A DNA stretch of 43,489 bases, from NCBI GenBank assembly GCA_016873715.1, contig VGWF01000022.1, forward strand, positions 1 to 43,489. The letters run 5' to 3'. Shown one piece after another: positions 33,440 to 41,893 of this stretch. Both the position numbers and the translations under genes were made by a program. Position 1 is the first letter of the stretch. Each line of letters begins with the position of its first letter. The notes below the pieces were generated by a model. It was not told the DNA's origin. It saw nothing but the letters and a program-made list of their open reading frames with translations, and made no database searches. Source of the stretch: Lentisphaerota bacterium (lineage in GTDB: Bacteria > Verrucomicrobiota > Kiritimatiellia > PWTM01).

Positions 33440-34040
33440 TACCGGTTCGCCGGCCGAGTGATTTTCCGGTCCACCGGGGCAAGCCCGGTGGGACCGTCAA
33501 TTCAAGCGAGCGGACAAGCCCGGTGGGACCGGCCTTTCGCGTGAGCAATCCGGCCCGGTGGGACCGGCCTTTCGCGTGAGCGGGCGGGCCCGGTGGGACC
33601 GGCGTCTTGCCTGGCCATGGAGGGCCGCGCTCCGTCGCGGCCGTGAGCAGGTCCATCGAAGCAATCCGGCCCGGTGGGACCGGCCTTTCGCGTGAGCGGG
33701 CGGGCCCGGTGGGACCGGCGTCTTGCCTGGCCATGGAGGGCCGCGCTCCGTCGCGGCCGTGCGGCGGGCCATCGTGGCAACCCGGCCCGGTGGGACCGGC
33801 CTTTCGCGTGAGCGGGCGGGCCCGGTGGGACCGGCGTCTTGCCTGGCCATGGAGGGCCGCGCTCCGTCGCGGCCGTGAGGCGGTCCATCGAAGCAATCCG
33901 GCCCGGTGGGACCGTCAATTCAAGCGAGCGGGCAAGCCCGGCGGGACCGGGCCCAGGGGGACCTGCATCCTGCACGCCATGGAGGGCCGCGCTCCGTCGC
34001 GGCCGTGGGGAGGACCATCGAAGCCATCCGGCCCGGCGGC
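33440..34040. repeat. Array 2 of CTCCGT-loop hairpin element (116-130 bp spacing, four copies)
   Basis: ATGGAG + GGCCGCG-CTCCGT-CGCGGCC starts at 33617, 33733, 33849 and 33979. The linkers are longer than in array 1 and add CCTTTCGCGTGAGCGGGC modules between GGTGGGACCGG words. The border at about 33457-33496 repeats the array 1 border (GCCGGCCG..., then GGTCCACCGGGGCAAGCCCG). The 692-nt stretch between the SUMF1 gene and leuS holds only this array. Confidence 0.92.
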
Positions 34041-34058
34041 ACCGGCGTTCGCGCGCGC

Positions 34059-36566
34059 TCAGCCCGCGGCGATGTTGACGAGGCGGCCGGGGACGACGAT
34101 GACTTTCTTCACGGTCTTCCCCTCGAGCCACTTCGCGACCTGCGGGTCGGCGAGGGCCTCGCCCTCGATCGTCTTCGCGTCCGCGCCGGCGCTCACCATG
34201 ATCCGCCCGCGGACCTTGCCGTTGACCTGGAGGGCCATCTCGACCTGGTCGCGCCGCATCGCGGCCTCGCTGGCCACGGGCCACGCCGCGCGCATCACGC
34301 TGTCGGTGTGGCCCAGCTCGCGCCACAGCTCCTCGGCGATGTGCGGGGCGAAGGGCGAGAGCAGGACGATCATCGACTCGACGGCCTCGCGGTAGACCGC
34401 GCGGCGGGCGGGCGACGAGGCGGCGTCGAGCGGCAGCGCCTCGATCGCGTTCATCAGCTCCATGATCGCCGCGATCGCGGTGTTGAAGTGGAAGTCGCCC
34501 TCGAGGTCGCGCGTGATCTTGGCGATCGACTCGTGGAGCTTGCGGTAGAGGTCGCGCTCCGGCGCCTCCATCGCGGCGAGATCCGCCGCGAGGCCGGTCG
34601 AGGCGGCGAGGACGTCGCGCGTCTCGTAAACCCGCCGCCAGACGCGGTTCAGGAAGCGGAACGAGCCCTCGACCGCGGTGTCGTTCCACTCGGCGTCCTT
34701 CTCCGGCGGGCCGATGAACAGCGTGTAGAGCCGCAGCGTGTCCGCGCCGTACTCGCGGATCAGCTCGTCCGGGCTGACGACGTTCCCCTTGGACTTCGAC
34801 ATCTTGTAGAGCTGGCCGTCCTTCTCGCTGCGCTTGCAGATCATGCCCTGCGTGAACAGGGCGTTGAACGGCTCGCGGAACGAGACGCAGCCGGCGTCGT
34901 GGAGCACCTTGAGGATGAAGCGCGAGTAGAGCAGGTGCAGCACGGCGTGCTCGACGCCGCCGATGTACTGGTCCACCGGCAGCCAGTGGTCGGCGTCGGT
35001 CTTCTGGAACGGCCGGTCGTCCAGGCGGGGATTGACGTAGCGCAGGTAGTACCAGCAGGAGCAGAGCCACTGGGCGAGCGTGTCGGTCTCCCGCCGCGCG
35101 GGCCTGCCGCACGTCGGGCAGGTCGTGGCGACGAAGCCCGCGTGCGCGGCGAGCGGGTTGCCCTTGTCGATCGTGAAGTCGACGTCGTCCGGCAGCCGGA
35201 CGGGAAGCTGGCTCTCGGGCACCGGCAACGCGCCGCAGGCGTCGCAGTGGACGACCGGGATCGGCGCGCCCCAGTAGCGCTGGCGGCTGATCAGCCAGTC
35301 GCGGATGCGGTAGGTGATGGTGAAGTCGCCGAAGCCGCCGGCCTTGGCGTGGGCGATCAGGTCGTGCATCGCCTCGCGGTTGCCGCGGCCGTCGAAGATC
35401 CCGGAGTTGACCATCGTGCCGTCGTCGACGTAGGCGGCGGTCATCGCGGCGGGATCGAGCGGCTTCGCCGGGTCCTGGATGACGATCTTGACCGGCAGCC
35501 CGTAGCGGCGGGCGAACTCGAAGTCGCGCTGGTCGTGCGCGGGCACGGCCATCACCGCGCCGGTGCCGTACTCCATCAGCACGTAGTTGGTCACCCACAG
35601 CGGCGCGGTCTCGCCGTTGTAGGGGTTGCGGACGTGGAAGCCGGTGAAGACGCCCTCCTTGCGCGTGGCGTCGTCGGTCCGCTCGGCGGCGGAGACCATC
35701 GACTGGCGGCGGACGAACTCCATCACCGCCGCCTCGTGCGGCGTGCCCCGGACGAGCTTCGCCAGCAGCGGGTGCTCGGGCGCGATCGCCATGAAGGTGA
35801 CGCCGTGGATCGTGTCCGGCCGGGTCGTGAAGACGGGGCAGGGGTCGCCGGTCTCCGCGATGGTGAACCCGACGCGCGCGCCCTCGGAACGGCCGATCCA
35901 GTTGGCCTGCATGCTGCGGACGCGCTCGGGCCACTGGTCCAGCAGCGCGAGGTCGTCGAGCAGCGGCTGCGCGTACTCGGTGATCTTGAAGAACCACTGC
36001 GTCAGGTCGCGCTTGGCGACCGGCCGCCCGCAGCGGTCGCAGGTGCCGTCGGCGCGGACCTCCTCGTTGGCGAGGGTCGTGCAGAACTCGCACCAGTTCA
36101 CCGGCGCGTTCTTGCGGTAGGCCAGCCCCCGTTCGAAGAGCTTGAGGAAGACCCATTGCGTCCACTTGTAGTAGTCCGGATGGCAGGTGGCGATCTCGCG
36201 GTCCCAGTCGTAGCCGACGCCCCACATGCGGATCTGCCGCTTCATCTGGGCGATGTTGTTGAGCGTCCATTCCTTCGGATGCACCCCGCGGCTCTTCGCG
36301 GCGTTCTCCGCCGGCAGGCCGAAGGCGTCCCAGCCCATCGGCGTCAGCACGCGGAAGCCGCGGGTCATCTTGTAGCGCGCGACGGCGTCGCCGATGATGT
36401 AGTTGCGCCCGTGGCCGACGTGGAGCGTCCCGGACGGGTAGGGGAACATCACGAGGCAGTAGTACTTGTTCGCCGCGTCGGAGGTGTCGACCGCGAAGAA
36501 ACGGTTCTCCTCCCAGTACCTCTGCCAGCGCGGTTCGATCTCGGCAAACGGGTAACGTTCGTTCAT
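34059..36566 (-). CDS. leuS: Leucyl-tRNA synthetase
   Basis: An 835-residue enzyme, normal bacterial LeuRS length, that charges tRNA-Leu. It shows the HIGH motif as [11 protein letters not shown], a four-Cys zinc module (CEFC ... CDRCG), the CP1 editing-site motif TTRPDTIHG, and KMSKS as KMSKSKGN. It starts at ATG 36566 ([18 protein letters not shown]); the open frame upstream is only repeat. A perfect 9-bp hairpin (36579-36598) lies in the short leader, about 12 nt before the ATG, and could affect translation or attenuate transcription. Confidence 0.97.
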   Translation of the reverse strand: MNERYPFAEIEPRWQRYWEENRFFAVDTSDAANKYYCLVMFPYPSGTLHVGHGRNYIIGDAVARYKMTRGFRVLTPMGWDAFGLPAENAAKSRGVHPKEWTLNNIAQMKRQIRMWGVGYDWDREIATCHPDYYKWTQWVFLKLFERGLAYRKNAPVNWCEFCTTLANEEVRADGTCDRCGRPVAKRDLTQWFFKITEYAQPLLDDLALLDQWPERVRSMQANWIGRSEGARVGFTIAETGDPCPVFTTRPDTIHGVTFMAIAPEHPLLAKLVRGTPHEAAVMEFVRRQSMVSAAERTDDATRKEGVFTGFHVRNPYNGETAPLWVTNYVLMEYGTGAVMAVPAHDQRDFEFARRYGLPVKIVIQDPAKPLDPAAMTAAYVDDGTMVNSGIFDGRGNREAMHDLIAHAKAGGFGDFTITYRIRDWLISRQRYWGAPIPVVHCDACGALPVPESQLPVRLPDDVDFTIDKGNPLAAHAGFVATTCPTCGRPARRETDTLAQWLCSCWYYLRYVNPRLDDRPFQKTDADHWLPVDQYIGGVEHAVLHLLYSRFILKVLHDAGCVSFREPFNALFTQGMICKRSEKDGQLYKMSKSKGNVVSPDELIREYGADTLRLYTLFIGPPEKDAEWNDTAVEGSFRFLNRVWRRVYETRDVLAASTGLAADLAAMEAPERDLYRKLHESIAKITRDLEGDFHFNTAIAAIMELMNAIEALPLDAASSPARRAVYREAVESMIVLLSPFAPHIAEELWRELGHTDSVMRAAWPVASEAAMRRDQVEMALQVNGKVRGRIMVSAGADAKTIEGEALADPQVAKWLEGKTVKKVIVVPGRLVNIAAG

Positions 36567-36578
36567 CGATGCTTCCCC

Positions 36579-36598
36579 CGCCGGCCCTCGGGCCGGCG
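36579..36598 (-). other. Hairpin in the leuS leader
   Basis: CGCCGGCCC and GGGCCGGCG flank a 2-nt TC/GA centre, an almost perfect palindrome. It ends ~12 nt before the leuS ATG, directly before GGGGGAAG, so it may mask or present the ribosome binding site. Confidence 0.4.
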
Positions 36599-36609
36599 CA
36601 AAACGGCCT

Positions 36610-36638
36610 TGTATACCGGAAACCCGGGCTCCGGGCAC
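36610..36638 (-). promoter_or_regulatory. Putative leuS promoter
   Basis: TATACA (minus strand, 36610-36615) is a good -10. The -35 position (36633-36638, GTGCCC) is poor. Confidence 0.35.
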
Positions 36639-36654
36639 GCAGAAACCACGCGCG

Positions 36655-37112
36655 GGAGGCTCCAAGGGCCAGGGGAGCGCAGAGCGAAGAGCCAAGAGCC
36701 TAGAGCACAGAGCGGAGAGCGGAGAGCGGAGGGCACAGAGCGCAGAGCGAAGAGCACAGAGCGAAGAGCGGAGAGCACAGAGCGAAGAGCGGAGAGCGAA
36801 GAGCCCAGAGCGGAGAGCCCAGAGCGAAGAGCAAAGAGCGGAGGGCACGGAGCGGCGAGCAGGAAGAGGCGGAGCGTCTCTGCCCTCGCCCCTCGTCCCT
36901 CGCCCCTCGCCCCTCGTCTCCCTGCCCTCCGCCCTCCGTCTCTCCGCTCTCTGCTCTTTGCTCTTCGCTCTTTGCCCTCCGCCCTCCGACCTCTGTCCTC
37001 CGACTCCCGTCTCCCCGCTCTCCGGCTTTCCGGCTCTGCGCCCTCCGCCCTCCGGCTCTCCGGCTCCCTGCTCTCCGCTCTCCGGCTCTCCGCCCTCCGC
37101 CCCCCCCGCCGG
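36655..37112. repeat. Inverted pair of heptanucleotide arrays between leuS and rplM
   Basis: The left arm (about 36670-36865) is ~25-28 tandem 7-nt words AGAGCNN (AGAGCGA, AGAGCAC, AGAGCGG). After a short centre, the right arm (about 36885-37112) is pyrimidine-rich with 7-nt words such as CCCTCGT, CCCTCCG, NNGCTCT and CCGGCTCT, i.e. the opposite polarity. The two arms could pair imperfectly over about 200 bp. It fills the divergent gap between the leuS and rplM promoters. Confidence 0.9.
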
Positions 37113-37137
37113 CTTTCCAAAGCCCTGTCGAACGTGA

Positions 37138-37166
37138 TTGACAGGCATGGGGGGGGCCGCTACAGT
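37138..37166 (+). promoter_or_regulatory. rplM-rpsI promoter
   Basis: TTGACA (37138-37143), exact -35 consensus, 17-nt spacer, TACAGT (37161-37166). The leader to ATG 37198 is ~25 nt. Confidence 0.75.
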
Positions 37167-37197
37167 GCGCTCTTTCGCGTTCCGGAAGAGAGACCCT

Positions 37198-37632
37198 ATG
37201 AAGACAACGATTCCGAAGGCGTCCGCGGTGACGCATGCGTGGAAGCTCGTCGACGCCGCCGGTCTGCCGGCGGGGCGGCTGGCCGTCGTGCTGGCCAACA
37301 TGTTGCGGGGCAAGGACCGCCCCGACTACACGCCGCACACGTGCACCGGCGACATGATCGTCGTGATCAACGCGGCGAAGGTCCGGCTGACGGGCAACAA
37401 GGAAGAGCAGAAGATCTACAAGGACTTCACCGGCTATCCCAGCGGCCTCAAGCAGCGGGCCGCGAGCGTGATCCGGGCCAAGGATCCGGCGCGGATCATC
37501 CGGCAGGCCGTCCACGGCATGCTGCCGGACAACCACACGCGGGCCGTCCTGCTGCGGCGCCTCAAGGTGTTCGCCGGCCCCGACCACGACCACGCGGCGC
37601 AGAAGCCCGAGCCGTGCGCGGTGAAGATCTAA
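37198..37632 (+). CDS. rplM: 50S ribosomal protein L13
   Basis: A 144-residue protein of normal L13 length. It shows [43 protein letters not shown] and [11 protein letters not shown] in the family order, then AVHGMLP. It binds 23S rRNA early in 50S assembly. A GGAAGAGAG ribosome binding site precedes the ATG and a consensus sigma-70 promoter lies ~35 nt upstream. It is followed after 21 nt by rpsI, the standard bacterial pairing. Confidence 0.98.
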   Translation: MKTTIPKASAVTHAWKLVDAAGLPAGRLAVVLANMLRGKDRPDYTPHTCTGDMIVVINAAKVRLTGNKEEQKIYKDFTGYPSGLKQRAASVIRAKDPARIIRQAVHGMLPDNHTRAVLLRRLKVFAGPDHDHAAQKPEPCAVKI

Positions 37633-37653
37633 CCGAAGCGGAGGAACGAGACC

Positions 37654-38052
37654 GTGTCCACGACCAACGCAACGATCGCCGCCACCGGCCGCCGGAAGAC
37701 CGCCGTCGCCCGCGTGAATGTCACCCAGGGCGAGGGCAAGTTCCTCGTCAACAAGAAGCCGTTCGAGGAGTACTTCAAGGTCCCCTCGATCCGGCAGTTC
37801 GTCGAACAGCCGTTCACCCTGACCGGCACGCAGGGCAAGTACGACGTCGTCGCGTCCGTCAAGGGCGGCGGCGATGTCGGCCAGGCCGGCGCCGTCCGCC
37901 ACGCGCTGACCCGCGCGCTGGTCCAGGCCGACGCCTCGCTGAAGCCGGCCCTCAAGTCCGCCGGCTGCCTGACCCGCGACCCCCGCATGAAGGAACGCAA
38001 GAAGCCCGGCCGCCCCGGCGCGCGCCGCCGCTTCCAGTTCTCCAAGCGCTGA
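37654..38052 (+). CDS. rpsI: 30S ribosomal protein S9
   Basis: A 132-residue protein starting at GTG with GGAGGAA upstream. The family motifs are present: [32 protein letters not shown], and the basic C-terminal tail ending RRRFQFSKR, whose last residues reach the P site. It forms the rplM-rpsI operon. A long stem-loop follows 22 nt after the stop. Confidence 0.98.
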   Translation: MSTTNATIAATGRRKTAVARVNVTQGEGKFLVNKKPFEEYFKVPSIRQFVEQPFTLTGTQGKYDVVASVKGGGDVGQAGAVRHALTRALVQADASLKPALKSAGCLTRDPRMKERKKPGRPGARRRFQFSKR

Positions 38053-38074
38053 TCGCATCCACCGCAACGTGGCC

Positions 38075-38110
38075 CGACCCCGGACGTCCGATGGATGTTC
38101 GGGGTCGTTC
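38075..38110 (+). terminator. Stem-loop after rpsI / before argJ
   Basis: A 15-bp stem with two G-U pairs, left arm 38075-38089 (CGACCCCGGACGTCC), GAT loop, right arm 38093-38107 (GGATGTTCGGGGTCG), followed by only TTCCATTCC. It may be a terminator separating ribosomal and arginine genes, or a leader structure of argJ. Confidence 0.6.
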
Positions 38111-38134
38111 CATTCCAACCCGGAGACCCGTACG

Positions 38135-39334
38135 ATGAAAACACCCACGCTGAAGGGCACGCCGGACGTCCGGCTGCCGAAGGGATTCCGCGCCGCCGGC
38201 GTCACCGCCGGCATCAAGAAGTCCGGCGCGAAGGACATGGCCATGATCGTGGCCGACGTTCCGGCCGTCGTGGCCGGCACGTTCACGACCAACCAGGTCA
38301 AGGCCGCCCCCGTGAAGCTCGACATGGAGCGGCTCAAGGGCCGCACCGCCCGCGCCATCGTCGTCAACAGCGGCAACGCCAACGCCTGCAACGGCCCGCG
38401 GGGCATGCGGGACGCCCGGCGCATGGGCGCCGTCGCCGCCGCCGCCCTCGGCGTGCCGGAGGGCCACGTCTTCGTCAGCTCCACCGGCACCATCGGCCTC
38501 CCCATGCCGATGGAGGTCATCGAGAAGGGCATCGGCCTCCTCGCCGCCGCGCTCTCGCCGGACGGCGGCACCGACGCCTCCGATGCCATCCTGACGACCG
38601 ACACCCGGCCGAAGCGGTGGACCGTCCCGCTGCGGATCGGCGGGAAGGACGTCACCGTCACCGGCATGTGCAAGGGCGCCGGCATGATCGAGCCGAACAT
38701 GGCCACCATGCTCGGCTACCTGCTCACCGACGCCGCCGTCGCCCCGGCCGCCCTCCAGAAACTGCTCAAGGCCGCCGTGGACGACAGCTTCAACCGCGTC
38801 TCGGTCGACGGCGACCGCAGCACCAACGACACCGTCCTCTTCCTCGCCTCCGGCGCCTCGGGCGCCCGGCTCGCCCCCGGCCGCCCCGGCTGGACCGCCT
38901 TCGAGGCCGCCGTCCGCGAGGTCACCCTCGAACTCGCCAAGATGATCGCCCGCGACGGCGAGGGCGCCTCGCGCTACGTCACCATCCGCGTCTCGGGCGC
39001 GAAGAGCGACCGCGACGCCGACCTCGCCGCGCGCTCCGTCGCCAACTCGTTCCTCGTCAAGACCGCCTGGGCCGGCCCGAACGCCAACTGGGGCCGGGTC
39101 ATGGACGCCCTCGGCTACTCCGACGCGAAGGTCGTCGAGGCGAAGGTCGGCATCCGGTTCGACGAGCTCGTCGCCGTCGTCCGCGGCCAGCCCGGCCCCG
39201 CCTCGCGCGAGGACCTCAAGGCCGTCATCGCCCGGCCCGAGTTCACCGTCGACATCCACCTCGGCCTCGGCCGCGGCCAGGCCGTCGTGTACACGTGCAA
39301 CTGCACCGAGGAGTACGTCCGGATCAACATGTAG
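38135..39334 (+). CDS. argJ: Bifunctional ornithine acetyltransferase / N-acetylglutamate synthase
   Basis: A 399-residue ArgJ. The precursor self-cleaves before a Thr in the motif EPNMATML, and that Thr becomes the catalytic nucleophile; the motif is intact. GFRAAGVTAGIKKSG, NSGNANACNG, SSTGTIG and the C-terminal CTCNCTEEYVRINM fit the family. It moves acetyl groups from N-acetylornithine to glutamate, the cyclic arginine route. GGAGACC precedes the ATG. argB and argD follow on the same strand but are spaced by repeat-filled gaps. Confidence 0.97.
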   Translation: MKTPTLKGTPDVRLPKGFRAAGVTAGIKKSGAKDMAMIVADVPAVVAGTFTTNQVKAAPVKLDMERLKGRTARAIVVNSGNANACNGPRGMRDARRMGAVAAAALGVPEGHVFVSSTGTIGLPMPMEVIEKGIGLLAAALSPDGGTDASDAILTTDTRPKRWTVPLRIGGKDVTVTGMCKGAGMIEPNMATMLGYLLTDAAVAPAALQKLLKAAVDDSFNRVSVDGDRSTNDTVLFLASGASGARLAPGRPGWTAFEAAVREVTLELAKMIARDGEGASRYVTIRVSGAKSDRDADLAARSVANSFLVKTAWAGPNANWGRVMDALGYSDAKVVEAKVGIRFDELVAVVRGQPGPASREDLKAVIARPEFTVDIHLGLGRGQAVVYTCNCTEEYVRINM

Positions 39335-39581
39335 AAGAGGAGAGGTTCACGTTCCACGTTACACGTTTCAAGCTGCGGAGCGTGGCAGGCTGCGGGAGTC
39401 GTCTCCCCGGCCGGGCCGGCGGCCCGGCCCTGCCTTCCGTTCCGCGAGGACCGCGGGTAGGGCGGGGCGGCCCGCCCCGCCGCACGCGGCGCCTGTGAGA
39501 GGCCTCTTCGTTGCCGGAACTTGAAACTTGAAACTTGGAATCTGAAACCCAAGAGTTCACCAACCAGCGGGGTTCCATGCC
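39335..39581. repeat. argJ-argB gap: small heptad runs flanking a REP-like pair
   Basis: At 39347-39375 there are 7-nt words CACGTTC, CACGTTA, CACGTTT. At 39518-39550 there are GAACTT, GAAACTT, GAAACTT, GGAATCT, GAAACCC. Between them lies an inverted pair of GC-rich hairpins, listed separately. I see no promoter here. Confidence 0.7.
39405..39490. repeat. REP-like inverted pair of 9-bp hairpins (copy A)
   Basis: Unit 1: GGCCGGGCC-GGC-GGCCCGGCC (39409-39429), followed by CTGCC. Unit 2, inverted: GGTA then GGCGGGGCG-GCC-CGCCCCGCC (39461-39481). Each has a perfect 9-bp stem and 3-nt loop. The stem bases differ between units but stay paired. Related units lie after argD. Confidence 0.75.
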
Positions 39582-40457
39582 ATGCACAAAGTCATCGAGA
39601 AAGCCTCGGTCCTGATCGAAGCGCTGCCCTACATCCAGAAGTTCCGCGGCGAGACGATCGTCGTGAAGTTCGGCGGGAGCATCATGGACGACGAGGAGGG
39701 CGTGCAGGCGATCCTCAACGACATCGCCTTCATGGCCGTCGTCGGCCTGCGGCCCGTCATCGTCCACGGCGGCGGCAAGGCGATCTCGCAGAAGATGAAG
39801 GACCGCGGCCTCAAGCCGGTCTTCCTCCACGGCCTGCGCGTCACCGACGAGGCCACCATGGAGATCGTCGAGCAGACGCTCAACACCGAGATCAACCCGC
39901 ACATGGTCTCCATCCTCGGCCGATACGGACACAAGGGCCGCGGCATCCACGGCGACGACATCCTGCGCGTCGTGCCGAAGGCCGGCAAGGATCCCCAGAC
40001 CGGCGCCGATGTCTCGTGGGGCTACGTCGGGCAGGTGACCGAGGTCGACGTCGAGCCGATCCTCGCCTTCCTCGCGGCGGGCATCGTCCCGTTCGTCACC
40101 CCCCTCGGGCGCGGCGCCGACCGGCACGTCTACAACATCAACGCCGACGAGGCCGCCTCGTGGATCGCCCGGGCCCTCCAGGCGCGGAAGCTCGTCTTCC
40201 TCTCCGACGTGCCCGGGCTGCTGTCGGATCCGAAGGACCCGTCGACCATCATCTCCAGCGTCAAGGCCTCGGAGATCGAGAGCCTCGTCGCCCGCGGCGT
40301 CATCTCCGGCGGCATGCTGCCGAAGATCGGCGGCGCGCTCGACGCCGTGAAGGCCGGCGTCGCCAAGTCGCACATCATCGACTCGGGCCTGCGCCACTCG
40401 CTCCTGCTCGAACTCTTCACCGAGCAGGGCGTCGGTACGGAAATCACCCAGGGGTAG
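39582..40457 (+). CDS. argB: N-acetylglutamate kinase
   Basis: A 291-residue amino-acid kinase that phosphorylates N-acetylglutamate, step two of arginine synthesis. KFGGSIM and VHGGGKAIS bind ATP and substrate, with NINADEAAS and GGMLPKI further on. The ~25-residue N-terminal helix before KFGGS (MHKVIEKASVLIEALPYIQ) is the feature of hexameric, arginine-inhibited NAGKs, which fits the ArgJ cyclic pathway where this is the controlled step. The inhibition itself is inferred. Confidence 0.97.
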   Translation: MHKVIEKASVLIEALPYIQKFRGETIVVKFGGSIMDDEEGVQAILNDIAFMAVVGLRPVIVHGGGKAISQKMKDRGLKPVFLHGLRVTDEATMEIVEQTLNTEINPHMVSILGRYGHKGRGIHGDDILRVVPKAGKDPQTGADVSWGYVGQVTEVDVEPILAFLAAGIVPFVTPLGRGADRHVYNINADEAASWIARALQARKLVFLSDVPGLLSDPKDPSTIISSVKASEIESLVARGVISGGMLPKIGGALDAVKAGVAKSHIIDSGLRHSLLLELFTEQGVGTEITQG

Positions 40458-40477
40458 CGCGGCCGGAGGCCGCGAGC

Positions 40478-40690
40478 TTCGAACATCGAACACCGAACAA
40501 CGAACATCCCCCACCGAACACCGAACATCGAACTGCGGACTCAACATCCAACATCCAACAGCCAACGTCCAACAACCAACATCCAACAGCCAGCAGCCAA
40601 CCTGGAACGCCGAACCTCTGAACCTGCGAACCTCCGAACCTGTGAACCCGGGAACCTCCGAACCTCCCTCTGACACCTGACACCTCCGGT
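40478..40690. repeat. Heptanucleotide repeat array between argB and argD, with an 8-nt segment
   Basis: The array starts with 7-nt words GAACATC, GAACACC, GAACAAC, passes through GAACTGCGGA, and continues as AACATCC/AACAGCC words to ~40608. It then switches to 8-nt words (GAACCTGC, GAACCTCC, GAACCTGT, GAACCCGG) and ends with TGACACC repeated. The array fills nearly the whole 239-nt gap inside the arginine gene run. Confidence 0.92.
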
Positions 40691-40696
40691 ACCCCC

Positions 40697-41893
40697 ATGA
40701 ACGACACCCCCTCCGCCACCGAATCCATCGCCGCGCTCTACAAGCGGTACGTGATGTCCACCTACGCGCAGAGCCTCGCGCTCGTCCGGGGCAAGGGCAC
40801 GCGCGTCTGGGACGCCGAGGGCCGGGAGTATCTCGACTTCCTCGCCGGCATCGCCGTCACGGCGGTCGGCCACTGCCACCCGCGGCTCCAGAAGGCCATC
40901 CGGAAGCAGGCCGGCACGCTCATCCACGCCTCGAACCTCTACTACAACGAGGTCCAGCCCCGGCTCGCGCAGGCGCTGGCGGAGCGGTCGCTCGGCGGCG
41001 CCTGCTTCTTCGGCAACTCCGGCGCCGAGGCGAACGAGGGGCTCATCAAGCTCGCGCGGCTCTGGGGCTCTCAGAACGGCGGCCGGTGGCGGGTCGTCAC
41101 CATGCTGAACTCGTTCCACGGACGGACCCTCGCCACGCTGACCGCGACCGGCCAGACCAAGGTGCAGAAGGGCTTCGAGCCCCTGCCCGACGGCTTCGAC
41201 TACGCCACCTTCAACGACGTGGAGTCCGTCCGGGCGAAGATCACCGACCGGACCGCCGCCGTCCTCGTCGAGGCCGTCCAGGGCGAGGGGGGCGTGGTCC
41301 CCGCGACGCCCGAGTTCCTCCGGGGCGTGCGGACGCTCTGCAACGAGAAGGGCATCCTGATGCTGATGGACGAGATCCAGACGGGCCTCGGCCGGACCGG
41401 CCGGTGGTTCGCGTGGCAGAACTACGGCGTCGAGCCCGACGCCTTCTCCCTCGCGAAGGGCCTCGGCGGCGGCTACCCGATCGGCGCCGTCGTCGCCGCG
41501 CCCGGGCTGGCCTCGACCTTCCAGCCCGGCAACCACGGCTCGACCTTCGGCGGTACGCCGCTCGCCTGCGCCGCCGCGCTGGCGGTCATCGAGACCATCG
41601 ACGCCGAGAACCTCCTCGAGAACGCCGCCGCCCGGGGCGCGCAGTTCAAGGAAGGCCTGGAGAAGATCGCGAAACGGCATCCCTTCATGACCGCGGTGCG
41701 CGGCATCGGCCTCATGGTCGGCCTCGTGCTCGACCGGCCGTCGAAGCCCTTCGAGGCGGCCCTCCGGGAGCGGGGACTCCTCGCCATCGCCACCGGCGAG
41801 AACGTCGTCCGGTTCCTCCCGCCGCTCACTGTCACCGCCGGCCAGGTCCGGAAGGCCCTGCGGATCATCCGCGCCACCGCCGCAGCGGGGTAG
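40697..41893 (+). CDS. argD: Acetylornithine aminotransferase
   Basis: A 398-residue class III PLP aminotransferase that makes N-acetylornithine from the semialdehyde. FFGNSGAEANEGLIKLAR, SFHGRTLATL, EAVQGEGGV, LMDEIQTGLGRTG and the PLP-lysine motif SLAKGLGGGYPIGA are all present. Start ATG 40697 has only a weak CCTCCGGT region upstream and no clear Shine-Dalgarno, because the preceding DNA is repeat. ornithine carbamoyltransferase, argG and argH are not in the window. Confidence 0.97.
   Translation: MNDTPSATESIAALYKRYVMSTYAQSLALVRGKGTRVWDAEGREYLDFLAGIAVTAVGHCHPRLQKAIRKQAGTLIHASNLYYNEVQPRLAQALAERSLGGACFFGNSGAEANEGLIKLARLWGSQNGGRWRVVTMLNSFHGRTLATLTATGQTKVQKGFEPLPDGFDYATFNDVESVRAKITDRTAAVLVEAVQGEGGVVPATPEFLRGVRTLCNEKGILMLMDEIQTGLGRTGRWFAWQNYGVEPDAFSLAKGLGGGYPIGAVVAAPGLASTFQPGNHGSTFGGTPLACAAALAVIETIDAENLLENAAARGAQFKEGLEKIAKRHPFMTAVRGIGLMVGLVLDRPSKPFEAALRERGLLAIATGENVVRFLPPLTVTAGQVRKALRIIRATAAAG

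Noticed and set aside
33440-34040. CRISPR array
   Set aside because: The 'spacers' are themselves repeated, unit spacing varies (116-130 bp) and no cas gene is near.
36567-37120. N-terminal extension of leuS through the heptad array
   Set aside because: The frame is low-complexity repeat. LeuRS has its normal start at MNERYPF and a -10 sits downstream of the array.
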